Shown here piece after piece: positions 50,366 to 55,827 of a DNA stretch of 64,000 nucleotides (its first letter is position 1; each line of letters opens with the position of its first letter). The position numbers were made by a program, and so were the translations under genes. Under the pieces are notes generated by a model that was not told the DNA's origin, made no database searches, and was given only the letters and a program-made list of their open reading frames with translations. Source of the stretch: Paroedura picta (Eukaryota; Chordata; Lepidosauria; Squamata; Gekkonidae); NCBI RefSeq assembly GCF_049243985.1, contig NC_135375.1, forward strand, positions 58,424,674 through 58,488,673. The letters are read 5' to 3'.

Positions 50366-52368
50366 CTGCCCCAGATTGCAAACCAGCCCTGCTTCCCTCC
50401 TACAAACCAGCCCTGATTATCTGCTATGCCTCTTGCTGCGAGGCACTCCGAGAGACACGCAGCAACAGGGAGAAGGAGAGAGAGAGAGAGAGACTGAGAG
50501 AGATCTGCACCTCCCGGTGTCCCTGGGTCCTAGCGCCCATTGCATTCCTGGTTGCACTGGGCTTTCTTGCTAGTTATACTATATTTTATCCATTAGCAGA
50601 ACAGGTAGGTGGAAACAATTTTGACAAGTTCTCTCCTCTCCCCATACTACTCCTTATGCCATAGTTTATTTGTTTACATGTTTTGACCCTCAGCAGAGGA
50701 CTTTCAAGACACAGGCTTTCTGTGGAAAGATGGGAAATATTAGTTTAGCTACCCTTCCCCTCCTCCATGAACTTACTGGGTATATAACATTTGATCAGTG
50801 GAAATGTATCAGTCACTGTCAGTTTAGCCTTAATTCTATCATAATTTCTCACAGGTTATGAAGGGAAAGCGGGCATGGCCTCTGTCATCTTAAAGCCTAA
50901 TAAATATTTAGATCTGGAAAAATTACATCAACATGTGGCAACTTATCTACCCAGCTATGCCTGCCCTCTATTTTTAAGACACCAGGTAATATTATATATA
51001 ATATTTAATAATATATATAAATGTATGTGTTGGAGACATATTTTCATGGCTAGTAGAAGATTACTGATTGTCTCAGCAATCTATTAATCTGTTATATACT
51101 AGAAAAAACAAATTGATAAATTCAGGGGGAACTATGTAATGGGTATTTATGAGATCAATGGTACTTTCATTCTACATTAATCTATTAATGAGGTCGAATT
51201 ATATGGCACACTAATGAAAACTACAGATTATACTAAATTGGGAAGAGTAGCACCAATGTAGATAATATAAAGGGATTAGGGAGATTAAAGCATGGATTAA
51301 GAATGATAAAATGAGATTCAGGGTAGTAAAGAAATAACGTCAGAAAATAGAAATACTGCAGATAATCAAGTTGCTTTGAAAAACCAGCTACTGGGCTGAG
51401 GTTTTTTGTTTTTGTTTTTTTGTATGATGGCTGCTGATTCAATGATGTGAAATATTGCCATAATGCACAAATGTATCAACATCTCCTGCAGGTCTCAGCT
51501 GGGTTTCCAGCATCTTTGAGAGGAGACATTCCATCTTTGGATTTTCAGTTAAAGTTTCCCTGTTAAGGACTTATGGCAGCCATAGACACTTGCAAAAAAA
51601 CTCAGCAGTCTTTGGATTTTGACACTGGCATATTTAAACCAGGAGATTCTTGGGCCTGGTTCAGACCAGTAATTTAACACAAGAATTTGGGGAGGAAGAC
51701 TACAAGGTGAAGTAAACTTTGTGTTGAAACTGAGGACCATACTGAATGGGACATTGGGAATTAATGGTTAGTTTTAAAAAGCAGACTAGCGGGGTGATAC
51801 GGGAAAATGTCATGGTATGAGGAAGAAGAGTTCACCTCTTTCTTTGTGTTACTTTCTGTTCATCATCAAGGTATTTATGCAGTTCCACATGAGTTCTGTT
51901 TGTGCAGGCTTGTTTTGAAACTCCAAAGAAAGAGTGGGAGCTCCCTTCCCCCTCCCTCATGCCAAATTCCTGCTTTTTTCAGTGTAAAAAGGAGAAAGAA
52001 GTGATGCTTCTCTCTCAGTCACTGCTATGAGAAACCTTATTTCTCAAAAAGTTCCTTTTCAAGTTTAAACAGAATCCATTATCATGGAAAGGTTTAGGTA
52101 GTGTAGAATTTGTGGTAAACCAAATAGTCTGTTGTTTACTCCATGTATTCAATTTTTCTACTATAAACAAAAATCTTCTGTTTTTTTGTAGGAAATTATG
52201 GAAGTTACAGGAACTTTCAAGCAACAAAAATTTAAGCTGGTAGGGGAAGGATTTAATCCATCAGCAATCAGTGACCCGATTTATTTTTTGGACAATTCTA
52301 AAAAATCTTATGTTCTATTAACCAAAGAACTGCATGATAAGATCTTATCCGGGCAGGTGAAAATTTAA
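8048..52368 (+). CDS. SLC27A6: Long-chain fatty acid transport protein 6 (FATP6), complete 10-exon gene
   Basis: Joined coding exons: 8048-8528, 10051-10257, 15527-15685, 16689-16813, 21905-22099, 38308-38398, 43999-44197, 46118-46215, 50855-50985, 52192-52368. They total 1,863 bp and encode 620 residues plus a stop; from memory human FATP6 has 619. The SLC27 family takes up and activates long and very long chain fatty acids to acyl-CoA at membranes; FATP6 is known mainly from heart. Visible signatures are a hydrophobic N-terminal segment (about residues 1-28), the AMP-binding loop [12 protein letters not shown] (222-233), YGATEG (362-367), NTGDL (462-466), the FATP block [14 protein letters not shown] (479-492) and the C-terminal TGTFK lysine (K572). 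The closest family member is FATP6, not FATP2, because residues such as [18 protein letters not shown] and CDVFKRED match FATP6. The next gene, ISOC1, is its expected neighbour. The gene looks intact. Confidence 0.97.
8767..8911 (-). mobile_element. CR1 LINE 3' fragment
   Basis: Minus-strand CR1 3' end: the ATAGAATCATAGAG tail followed by the diagnostic 'catctagtccaaccccctgc' UTR block. It resembles the older subfamily at 3.8 kb more than the young one at 25.2 kb. Confidence 0.88.
9466..9752 (+). mobile_element. BovB LINE 3' fragment with TSD
   Basis: The BovB part, 9478-9740, starts inside the C-terminal coding region ([20 protein letters not shown]) and ends CACCTAACAACAACAATA. It is flanked by an 11-of-12 match direct repeat, ACCACTGCTTAT (9466-9477) and ACCAATGCTTAT (9741-9752), marking an extremely 5'-truncated insertion. 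Confidence 0.92.
10051..10257 (+). CDS. SLC27A6: SLC27A6 coding exon 2
   Basis: Acceptor TTTTAAAG|AT, donor ACAACAG|GTACAA. Encodes [13 protein letters not shown]... to YIFTSGTT, carrying most of the P-loop-like AMP-binding motif; its glycine is split with exon 3. Confidence 0.96.
10508..10790 (+). repeat. tRNA-derived SINE with L2-like tail
   Basis: Starts GAGCCGGCTTGATGTAGTGG (A-box region), has a B-box-like GGTTTGATTC, the SINE body with 'cacagggtgtctgttgtggg', and ends AAAGCGGCATATGAGAACC plus a CTTCT-rich tail. Other members lie at 24.9, 46.4 and 54.7 kb. The 3' end resembles the L2 terminus seen at 42.05 kb. Confidence 0.88.
12870..13135 (-). mobile_element. L2 LINE coding fragment
   Basis: The minus strand encodes [13 protein letters not shown] and [19 protein letters not shown], then [12 protein letters not shown], which align to the C-terminal half of the L2 ORF in the copy at 40.6-41.8 kb ([19 protein letters not shown]). 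It is short, diverged and non-functional. Confidence 0.85.
13136..13240. repeat. Fragment of hAT-like 'AGGGTTGCCAA' MITE
   Basis: The 'gaactgatctgttacctgga' and 'aggtcagcaaccctag' stretches match the right half of the MITE family seen intact at 40.5/42.1 kb and 58.3 kb. Its right terminus is the CAACCCT inverted-repeat end. Confidence 0.6.
13267..13681 (+). mobile_element. BovB LINE 3' fragment with TSD
   Basis: The BovB body, 13276-13672, encodes [20 protein letters not shown] and LDGVTEAV-like residues, with a frameshift near 13428, and ends in AACAGCAACAA. It is flanked by the 9-bp direct repeat TACATTGTC (13267-13275, 13673-13681). Confidence 0.92.
15527..15685 (+). CDS. SLC27A6: SLC27A6 coding exon 3
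   Basis: Acceptor TTTCAG|GTTTGCC, donor ATTGG|GTAAGA. Encodes [30 protein letters not shown] and GIGGCIEL, which complete the AMP-binding motif and contain the FATP LPLYHS block. Confidence 0.97.
15686..16688 (+). other. SLC27A6: SLC27A6 intron 3
   Basis: 1-kb GT-AG intron. About 15829-15925 is a minus-oriented fragment of the hAT-like MITE ('cttcaggagtttcccaacct', 'ttggcaacct'). Nothing else is recognised. Confidence 0.85.
16689..16813 (+). CDS. SLC27A6: SLC27A6 coding exon 4
   Basis: Acceptor TTTTATAG|GTGCAAC, donor CCTGTG|GTAAGT. Encodes [19 protein letters not shown] and [19 protein letters not shown]. The [10 protein letters not shown] block is characteristic of the SLC27 family. The exon ends in phase 0. 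Confidence 0.97.
19125..19937 (-). mobile_element. CR1 LINE, 5'-truncated, young subfamily
   Basis: Minus strand, with an open frame of 194 codons (19344-19928) encoding [20 protein letters not shown] to the C-terminal region, then the 3' UTR and an ATTCTATGATT tail at 19125. A premature stop after GFKLQVQ ends the frame early compared with the 25.2-kb copy. The two copies are nearly identical in protein sequence, so they are of the same recent wave. Confidence 0.95.
21000..21806 (-). mobile_element. Helitron-like element, GC-rich
   Basis: Read on the minus strand, the 3' end is CTAG (21000-21003) followed by host T, preceded by a degraded GCCCATTGCA/TGCAA hairpin (21011-21033), as in the better copies at 35.7 and 55.8 kb. 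The right end carries a perfect 10-bp hairpin (GTGGCTCTTA at 21779-21788, TAAGAGCCAC at 21797-21806). The body is G+C-rich with long chance frames on both strands and no helicase motif. Its subterminal region resembles that of the 35.7-kb element. The 5' boundary is approximate. Confidence 0.5.
21905..22099 (+). CDS. SLC27A6: SLC27A6 coding exon 5
   Basis: Acceptor CCTTTCAG|AAAGAA, donor TATCAG|GTAACT. Encodes 65 residues including [17 protein letters not shown] and [15 protein letters not shown]. The YGATEG adenylate-binding motif is canonical here. It lies between a Helitron-like element upstream and a BovB copy downstream. Confidence 0.97.
22223..22290 (+). repeat. hAT (Charlie-like) left-end fragment
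   Basis: CAGTGGTCTTAAACC followed by 'tataggttgggaccctcagg' resembles the terminal part of Charlie-type hAT elements. No right end was found. Confidence 0.4.
22394..23852 (+). mobile_element. BovB LINE, 1.5 kb, broken
   Basis: Plus-strand BovB from [13 protein letters not shown]-equivalent sequence through the RT core to the C-terminal [20 protein letters not shown] and a CACCTAACAACAATAC end. The RT block is split over frames 22502-22729, 22596-22826, 22840-23043, 23158-23475 and 23465-23776, so it is dead. A short repeat 'agtcaaatggg' at its left edge blurs the boundary. Confidence 0.92.
24745..24925. repeat. Possible TIR MITE, degraded
   Basis: AGGGCCCTTTCTGCACCAGA at the left and 'gcattctgtgcactgcc' at the right are weakly inverted. 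The copy at 43.28-43.46 kb has a similar design. No duplication was found. Confidence 0.3.
24930..28500 (+). repeat. tRNA-derived SINE split by a CR1 insertion
   Basis: The SINE body (24930-25200) runs from GAGCCAGTTTGGTGTAGTGG to ACCAACTCTT. Its remaining CTT tail (28485-28500) resumes on the far side of the CR1. The septamer AACTCTT is present at both edges (25194-25200, 28485-28491), so the CR1 landed in the SINE tail. Confidence 0.9.
25201..28484 (-). mobile_element. CR1 LINE, 3.3 kb, near-intact ORF2 with ORF1 esterase end
   Basis: Minus strand. From its 5' end: 28475-28158 encodes the C-terminus of ORF1, including [12 protein letters not shown], whose DGLH fits the last block (DxxH) of GDSL-type esterases known from CR1 ORF1. 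28119-27436 is the endonuclease domain of ORF2 ([18 protein letters not shown]). 27408-25285 is 707 residues with reverse transcriptase ([32 protein letters not shown]) and the C-terminal region. One frameshift near 27.43 kb separates endonuclease and RT. The tail at 25201 is ATTCTATGATT-like. The 5' end is truncated inside ORF1. It is the youngest-looking LINE in the window. Confidence 0.96.
28516..29029. repeat. Local duplication with a 111-bp perfect direct repeat
   Basis: 28544-28654 and 28919-29029 are identical by eye, 375 bp apart, containing TGTGTGTTTCCATATTCC and CACACGTGTATACATCC. A shorter shared word (tataatttgcctcaaag) occurs at 28516 and 28653, and 'tagcgaaga' occurs at 28534 and near 28760. 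This fits an older tandem duplication of about 0.5 kb in which the first copy has internal deletions. Confidence 0.85.
29820..30040 (-). mobile_element. L2 LINE fragment (RT N-terminal region)
   Basis: The minus strand encodes [19 protein letters not shown] and [19 protein letters not shown], homologous to [16 protein letters not shown] and [19 protein letters not shown] of the L2 at 40.7 kb. Confidence 0.85.
31829..32050 (-). repeat. 5S-rRNA-like SINE segment, decayed
   Basis: Left side TATTTATTTATC, then 'ttccttggaggtctcccagc' and 'cttctgagttcgggcttgcc', the same order as in the clearer copy at 44.5 kb and in the reverse complement of vertebrate 5S rRNA. Confidence 0.5.
32066..32147 (+). 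mobile_element. Penelope-like remnant with decayed hammerhead-like core
   Basis: CTGACAA, A, a 5-bp stem (GGGAG/TTCTC with two G-U pairs), then GAAAGCGTACACCCTGG and GGTGTTGCTGGACT. The layout is as in the 588-690 copy, read on the opposite strand. The core differs at one position (G to A). Confidence 0.35.
33040..33613. repeat. Head-to-head Sauria SINE dimer with one 12-bp TSD
   Basis: A minus-strand Sauria SINE (33052-33327) meets a plus-strand copy (from about 33323 to 33601) at their 5' ends, so both TACCTTTACCTT tails face outward. Each has an A box (TGGCGCAGAGTGG), a B box (GAGTTCAATCC) and the BovB-like GTCAGACATGACTCGG end. I count four substitutions between them. The whole pair is flanked by the perfect direct repeat TTATCATACTTT (33040-33051, 33602-33613), indicating one insertion event. 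Confidence 0.92.
34757..35035 (-). mobile_element. CR1-clade LINE 3' fragment
   Basis: 'tggattagaccagtggtcca', 'ggccatcatggctaatagcc' and 'aattctcttttaaagctagt' match, from memory, a common amniote CR1-clade 3' region. No frame remains. Confidence 0.5.
35080..37410 (-). mobile_element. LINE of uncertain clade, split by a Helitron-like insert
   Basis: The two parts, 37410-36731 and 35690-35080, lie on the minus strand. The first encodes [18 protein letters not shown] and [17 protein letters not shown], typical of the region after the LINE RT core. The second encodes [20 protein letters not shown] and [19 protein letters not shown], a CP...H...C zinc-knuckle-like C-terminus as in R4/L1-like LINEs. 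The GC-rich block between them (35691-36730) interrupts it. Clade not settled. Confidence 0.65.
35691..36730 (-). mobile_element. Helitron-like element (about 1.04 kb) with perfect 3' hairpin
   Basis: On the minus strand it starts TCCCGCGGTG and ends in a perfect 10-bp hairpin (arms at 35702-35711 and 35720-35729, GCCCATTTTA/TAAAATGGGC), then TTTAGATCTAG, followed by host T. A 5' TC, a 3' hairpin and a CTAG end without target duplication are Helitron hallmarks. The body is very GC-rich, without Rep/helicase motifs, so non-autonomous. It sits inside a LINE. Confidence 0.6.
37459..37970 (+). mobile_element. CR1 LINE 3' fragment
   Basis: Encodes [20 protein letters not shown] and EDRK-region residues, then the UTR block 'ggggttggactagatggctt'. 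A G-run and a frame break near 37.7 kb disrupt it. Confidence 0.92.
38085..38172 (+). repeat. CR1-clade LINE tail fragment
   Basis: 'gaaacaggatgctagattgt' and 'ctgctggtctgatccaggag' match, from memory, the common amniote LINE tail. It lies about 135 bp before exon 6. Confidence 0.5.
38308..38398 (+). CDS. SLC27A6: SLC27A6 coding exon 6
   Basis: Acceptor TTTTTTCAG|CTCTTT, donor AAAATG|GTAAGG. Encodes [20 protein letters not shown] and [10 protein letters not shown], matching the FATP6 segment that follows the NLFYK block. It is a short 91-bp exon preceded by the 16-kb intron 5. Confidence 0.95.
38713..38770. repeat. hAT-like MITE right-end fragment
   Basis: 'gttgtaattccaggagctct' and 'cacctggaggttggctaccc' match the right third of the AGGGTTGCCAA MITE family. 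Confidence 0.55.
38790..38952 (+). mobile_element. Helitron-like element, short 3' end
   Basis: A 10-bp perfect hairpin (GCCCGTTGTA at 38914-38923, TACAATGGGC at 38932-38941) preceded by CTAGC and followed by a CATAG end where other copies have CTAG. The left limit is a guess. Confidence 0.45.
39371..39715 (-). mobile_element. L2 LINE 3' end
   Basis: The right edge is the reverse complement of L2's final codons ([10 protein letters not shown]-like), and the left edge carries 'ctgccctccccaaaggctcc', the inverted L2 3' terminus, next to a (CATC)n run. Confidence 0.8.
39901..40205 (+). repeat. Sauria SINE with 14-bp TSD
   Basis: Full-length tRNA-derived SINE, 39915-40191: A box TGGCGCAGAGTGG, B box GAGTTCAATCC, BovB-like GTCAGACATGACTCGG, tail TACCTTTACCT. 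It is flanked by the perfect direct repeat TTTATATATCATTT (39901-39914, 40192-40205). Confidence 0.95.
40501..42295. mobile_element. hAT-like MITE split by an L2 insertion
   Basis: The MITE halves are 40509-40566 and 42137-42287. The ends AAGGGTTGCTAG and CTGGCATCCCTA are inverted repeats. It is flanked by the perfect 8-bp direct repeat ACAACACT (40501-40508, 42288-42295), the length made by hAT transposases. Related fragments occur at 10.44, 13.14, 15.83, 38.71, 53.42, 54.5, 56.59 and 58.34 kb. Confidence 0.85.
40567..42136 (+). mobile_element. L2 LINE, 5'-truncated, open RT frame
   Basis: An open frame to 41813 encodes about 415 residues of L2 reverse transcriptase and C-terminus: [51 protein letters not shown] (YADD catalytic box intact), [19 protein letters not shown] and [15 protein letters not shown] at the end. 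A 3' UTR follows with 'gtaaaccgccctgagaccta' and an (AAC)n(AAT)n tail. The endonuclease part is missing, so it cannot be autonomous, but the frame has no stops, suggesting recent insertion. Confidence 0.93.
42731..42991 (+). mobile_element. BovB LINE 3' fragment with TSD
   Basis: BovB 3' end, 42740-42982, encoding [20 protein letters not shown] (shortened there) to IIVHGVAMG, then a CATAACAACAACAAC tail. It is flanked by the 9-bp direct repeat ATGGGATTG (42731-42739, 42983-42991). Confidence 0.9.
43278..43458. repeat. Short TIR MITE
   Basis: GACCGTTTATGCACTGG at the left and CCAGTGCGTATACGGTC at the right are inverted repeats with two differences. 181 bp, no coding. No matching flanking duplication, so the superfamily is open. 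Confidence 0.6.
43800..43960 (-). mobile_element. L2 LINE coding fragment
   Basis: 'agattgggaaccagtataga' and 'ctgccttgtaataatctaat' are the reverse complement of the L2 segment encoding SRLDYCN... to LHWLP. It lies just before exon 7. Confidence 0.7.
43999..44197 (+). CDS. SLC27A6: SLC27A6 coding exon 7
   Basis: Acceptor CTCGCAG|GTGAGG, donor ATTCAG|GTACAG. Encodes [37 protein letters not shown] and [12 protein letters not shown], including the TGD motif that contacts the ribose of AMP in this superfamily. Confidence 0.97.
44198..46117 (+). other. SLC27A6: SLC27A6 intron 7
   Basis: 1.9-kb GT-AG intron with a 5S-like SINE segment. 45.13-45.50 kb is a GC-richer block with no recognised identity. 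Confidence 0.85.
44518..44740 (-). repeat. 5S-rRNA-derived SINE-like repeat
   Basis: A (TTTA)n/(TTTG)n run at the left is the tail. 44641-44738 follows the reverse complement of vertebrate 5S rRNA in order: 'ggtatcccttggaggtttcc', 'agtgctagtcaagcctgacc', 'ctgctttgcttatgagatct', 'gatgggattgggctttcc'. The conserved 5S internal promoter region is recognisable but mutated. 5S-derived SINEs are known in vertebrates; the family name is not claimed. Confidence 0.7.
46118..46215 (+). CDS. SLC27A6: SLC27A6 coding exon 8
   Basis: Acceptor TGTTTTAG|ATGG, donor GTGCTGG|GTAAGA. Encodes [19 protein letters not shown] and [14 protein letters not shown]. It completes the FATP/VLACS signature started in exon 7. 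Confidence 0.97.
46430..46692 (+). repeat. tRNA-derived SINE with L2-like tail
   Basis: 'gaaccagcatggtgtagtga', B-box-like CTTGATTCTCC, and an end 'gaaaagcagagtataaaagc' plus CAACTT. Older than the copies at 24.9 and 54.7 kb. Confidence 0.82.
47766..48690 (+). repeat. Tandem array built from a SINE body, period 122-123 bp
   Basis: About four units from 48158 plus one partial unit at about 47766-47867. Each carries 'gaggcctgctgggtgact', 'tctcagagctctca', 'cagggtgtctgttatgggga' and 'gattttaaactgctt'. The phase marker AGACA..TGAGG starts at 48158, 48281, 48403 and 48526. The last unit runs into a normal SINE tail (ends near 48690). The array is split by the insert at 47868-48150. Confidence 0.85.
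47868..48150. mobile_element. GC-rich hAT-like insert in the SINE array
   Basis: The right end GACATCTGGTCACCTT and the left 'actggagaccatgagg' can be aligned as diverged inverted ends. The interior is GC-rich with a G-run. The SINE array sequence resumes on both sides (...ctgctta | ...gctta). Confidence 0.45.
48840..49202 (+). mobile_element. Helitron-like element with CT-rich body
   Basis: Hairpin arms GCCCGTTGTA (49167-49176) and TACAATGGAC (49182-49191) with one mismatch and one G-U pair, then TTTAATTCTAG and host TT. The body is a C/T-rich stretch ending in a 17-C run. The left limit is not defined. Confidence 0.5.
50010..50573 (+). mobile_element. Helitron-like element with (GA)n interior
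   Basis: Ends in a 9-of-10 bp hairpin (GCCCATTGCA 50535-50544, TGCACTGGGC 50553-50562), then TTTCTTGCTAG (CTAG 50570-50573) and host TTATA. The body contains three related modules with 'agccctgcttccctcctaaa' words and AG-rich runs, as if internally duplicated. The left limit is approximate. Confidence 0.55.
50855..50985 (+). CDS. SLC27A6: SLC27A6 coding exon 9
   Basis: Acceptor TTCTCACAG|GTTATG, donor CACCAG|GTAATA. Encodes [15 protein letters not shown] and [14 protein letters not shown], the start of the C-terminal lid domain. Confidence 0.97.
50986..52191 (+). other. SLC27A6: SLC27A6 intron 9
   Basis: 1.2-kb GT-AG intron, AT-rich, with no recognisable repeat or gene. Confidence 0.85.
52192..52368 (+). 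CDS. SLC27A6: SLC27A6 last coding exon (10) with stop
   Basis: Acceptor TTTTTGTAG|GAAATT. Encodes 58 residues, [20 protein letters not shown] to the end KILSGQVKI, then TAA at 52366-52368. The lysine of TGTFK is the conserved C-terminal lysine of adenylate-forming enzymes. Confidence 0.97.
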   Translation, partial: EIMEVTGTFKQQKFKLVGEGFNPSAISDPIYFLDNSKKSYVLLTKELHDKILSGQVKI

Positions 52369-53417
52369 TGTTTATTTTTTAACAGGAGTTCATGCTAACT
52401 ACATCACAATAGAGAACAATATTTTAACCAGTCTTTCATAGATAAACCAAGGGTTAGAGCATACACTAATTAAATTTTATAGTTCCTATATTTTGAATGA
52501 TTACTTACTATTATCTGTTATGTGCTTTGACCAGCAATACACACTAATTGTTTTCTACCTCTTAGAATGTACAATATAGCTGAATGTTCTTGTAAATATT
52601 GGCTCAGTATATTATCTCTCATGATTTTCGTATGAATGCTATCATAAAATCCCATATTTTTGAGAGACAGAAATGATATTCAAATAAAAGAATAACAACG
52701 CTACAGTGCAGTCATCTTATATAATGTTTATTTATAGATACGTTCTTATACTGGATGAAGGAGTAACAATTTGGAAAGATGGTGATAGTTTATAATATTA
52801 TATAATGAAAAAATATTGTTTTAAAATGTTGAGAAGTGGGTAGAGAAATAAATCAATAAGGTATTTCTGATTCAAAGAACACTAATTTGATATTTTTGTT
52901 TCTGATGCACAAGACAAATTATTTCTGTCACTGAAACAGAGGTTCCTTTTATGCTCAGTTGTTTTTTTCATGACTTTTAACCTTAATGACTTCTGCGCTA
53001 TACATATATTTATTTTAGCCATGCCTTATTTGAAGTGGTTTTCTGCACTAGACTTTTCATGTACACTCTCAAAACTGAATAAATGAATGCTCTGAATGTG
53101 AGTGTGTAACAACAATCACTGACTCAAGATTTCTTCATGTGAGATATTTTCCTTAACAGTACAGGGGAAAAAAACCTTAATGAGGTCATACATGAAGACT
53201 AACTGTGTGTGCATTTTTGGTTGTATTTCTCAGTATTCTGCCAACTTTTTAAAATGTTAGTGTAACTTACTACAATACATAAAGGGAAATAAGGTGTGTG
53301 TTATGTTGAGGTTAGGGTAGCCAAGTAACCAAGAAAAAAAATTAATGTACGGAAATGAACTGGTTATATTAAACTTCTCATGGCTTTGGACCTAAATAGC
53401 ATCACTTGATAATTGCT
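52369..53417 (+). other. SLC27A6 3' UTR and downstream DNA
   Basis: AT-rich, no repeats recognised. The true end of the transcript is not visible. Confidence 0.5.
52683..52688 (+). promoter_or_regulatory. SLC27A6: Candidate polyadenylation signal of SLC27A6
   Basis: First AATAAA after the stop codon, about 315 bp downstream. Further AATAAA hexamers lie at about 52847 and near 53080, so the choice is only a suggestion. Confidence 0.35.
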
Positions 53418-53590
53418 GCTAGTGTTGCTAAATTCCCCCTGGCCACTGGCAAGGGAAAGGGAGGTCTGATTGCCAGATCCAAGTTGAGAAACTCTTGGAG
53501 ATTTGAGGATGGAGTCTGGGGAGGACTGCGACCTCAGTGGGGTAGAATGTTGTAGGGTCCACCCTCCAAAGCATCCATTCCCTCCAGAAG
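53418..53590 (+). repeat. hAT-like MITE fragment
   Basis: 'cttggagatttgaggatgga', 'gcgacctcagtggggtagaa' and 'tccaccctccaaagcatcca' follow the same order as the MITE split at 40.5/42.1 kb. Right end missing. Confidence 0.65.
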
Positions 53591-53891
53591 AAGTAAGTTG
53601 GAATATGCAAGATCTGTAGTGTGATTAAAAATGATATGAAGAATATCATCATAGGAGATGTATAGCATAGTTAAACTAGAAATGTTCTAATATTTTTCAG
53701 TCTGCTCCTATGTCCTGATTGGCTCATTTAGCATATTTCCTCCCTGCTTGCCTCAACAAACAGACTGAATGAAGACACAGAACAGTTAGTTAGAATTCTC
53801 TCTCTCTCCTCTCTTTCTATACAAAGTTTGTTTCTCTTCATAATAAAACTATTTTATTCTCTTAAGCAGTTTGTGCTGTACTCTGCTTTGA

Positions 53892-54300
53892 ATTATAGAA
53901 TCATAGAGTTGGCAAGAATCTCCAGGGTTATCTAGTCCAACCCCATGCACAATGCAGGGACTCACAACTACCTGCCCACACACAGTGACCCCAATTTCAT
54001 GCCCAAATGATCCCCCCCCCCCACCAAAATTCTCCAGAATCCGGCCTGACCTGGAGGAAATTCACCTACCATCCCACAGTGGTGATTAGCAATTTCCTGA
54101 GTATGCAAGGAAGGGCCACAAGAGACAAACACTGACACATCCATTCCTGCCCACCCACCCACCCACCATCTGCCTAAATTCATAAAATCAGCATTAATGT
54201 GAGATAACTGTCTAGCCTCTGCTTTAAAACTTCCAAAGGAGAACTCACCACTTCCTGAGGAGGACTGTTCTACTGAGGAATAGCTCTGTGAGGAACTTAA
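53892..54300 (-). mobile_element. CR1 LINE 3' fragment
   Basis: Tail ATTATAGAATCATAGAG, UTR block 'tatctagtccaaccccatgc', then the inverted C-terminal coding end ('aactcaccacttcctgagga'). It includes a C-run and a (CCAC)n run. Older subfamily. Confidence 0.88.
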
Positions 54301-54654
54301 GTGAGGACCTTCCTATACCAACCTTGATGGAGCTCACTTAAATGCATATATACATACTAGTAGTAAAGACTGTTGTGTAATGTTACACCGTGTGCTAGCT
54401 CATGGTTTCTCCAATTGGGTGGGAGTTAATTAATTTTTAGATTTTTAAAATTAAATAACATAATTGGGTGATGGGCCTGGAGGGGGTGGGAAGGGGAGGG
54501 TTTTGTGCCTCATTTGGAAGCTGGCAACCCTAAGAGGTGGTCTCTCTGTGCGCAACAGTCCTAAGCCAAATCAGATTCAAGCACACCTAGGAAGTGTAGA
54601 ATTCCAGAACATGAACCGACATGTATCTGTAACCTTACCTCCTCTCTGCAATGT

Positions 54655-54925
54655 TTCAGCCAGTTTGGTGTAGTGGTTAACAGCGCAGACTTCTAATCTG
54701 GCATGCTGGGTTCGATTCTGCACTCCCCCACATGCAGCCAGCCGGGTGACCTTGGGCTCACCACAGCACTGATAAAACTGTTCTGACTGAGCAGTGATAT
54801 CAGGGCTTTGTCAGCCTCACCCACCTCACAGAGTATCTGTTGTGGGGAGAGGTAAGGGAAGGTGACTCCTTCGGGTAAACAAAAGTGGCATATAAGAACC
54901 AACTCTTCTTCTTCTTCTTCTTCTT
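54655..54925 (+). repeat. tRNA-derived SINE with L2-like tail
   Basis: CAGTTTGGTGTAGTGG, B-box GGGTTCGATTC, and an end GGCATATAAGAACC plus (CTT)n. It lacks a short stretch before the 3' end compared with the 24.9-kb copy. Confidence 0.9.
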
Positions 54926-55094
54926 GACCTGAAATAGGCCAGGGGCACTATGTGGCTGGTTGGGCGGCTGTGGAGGCATTATACCCTTTTAAAGCCCCAT
55001 TTTCACAGAATATTTCCAACTCAGGGGTAGCCAGGTAGGGCCTGGAGATCTCCTTGAATTACTGCTCATCTCCAGATGAGCAGTAATTCCACAG

Positions 55095-55827
55095 GTAGAA
55101 ATGGCTCCCCAGGTAGAAATGGCTGCTTGTCAGTCGGCGGCTCGCAATTGGTCCCTTGCCGCCGGACTGACAAATCAGGAGGCGCTTCCGCCCCCTCTGA
55201 TACCGGCTGCATGCGGGCCATCGCCTCTATTTGCTGCTTCAGCACCATGAGGGAAGGTTGGCACCCGCCTGCAAGCCCCACAGGAGCCGGGAGTGGTGCA
55301 GCCGCGGCCTGTGGCCGTTGGCAAAACCAGGACGCCTCGCTGCTGCCCCACGCAGGACGGAGGGCCCGGTGGCGGCACCCTGCGCAGACACACACGTCGG
55401 CAGAGGCCGCGCCACCCCCAACAAGTACCGTTCACCCGCCGACCCACACAGCAAGGAGCAGCCGGCCCGGTCAGCTGTGGGAGCTGCACCGGCAGCTGCC
55501 GCAGCCAGACGCCACAGTGCCGGTGGCGCCCCCACGCCACCCGCGACGAGGCGTTGCCCACCCCCCCCCCCGCGGCCACAAGCTGCCCTTGTGGACACTG
55601 CGGGGGCGGCTGCGGGAGCGCCAGAGCCGGCACTGGAGCCGCCACAACACTGATTCCCTCGACTTCCTTGCCAGTAGGCTCCGGGATGGGGGGGGAAGGA
55701 GGAGGCAGTGGCGGCTCGCAGGTCGCCCCACGGCACGACTCGATGCCAGAGACGGAGAGCCACCCCCCGAACTTACGAGGCCCGCTAGCGCCCGCTGTAT
55801 TTGGACTACAGCGGGCTTAGTTTCTAG
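55095..55827 (+). mobile_element. Helitron-like element with perfect 3' hairpin
   Basis: The 3' end has a perfect 10-bp hairpin (GCCCGCTGTA 55790-55799, TACAGCGGGC 55807-55816), then TTAGTTTCTAG (CTAG 55824-55827) and host T. The body is extremely GC-rich, so all six frames are open for long distances (up to 281 codons) without any recognised domain. The 5' boundary is approximate. Confidence 0.6.

Larger units (their letters stand above)
46216..50854 (+). other. SLC27A6: SLC27A6 intron 8
   Basis: 4.6-kb GT-AG intron with a SINE, a SINE-derived tandem array, a hAT-like insert and two Helitron-like ends. 46.7-47.7 kb and 49.2-49.98 kb have nothing firmly recognisable. Confidence 0.85.
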
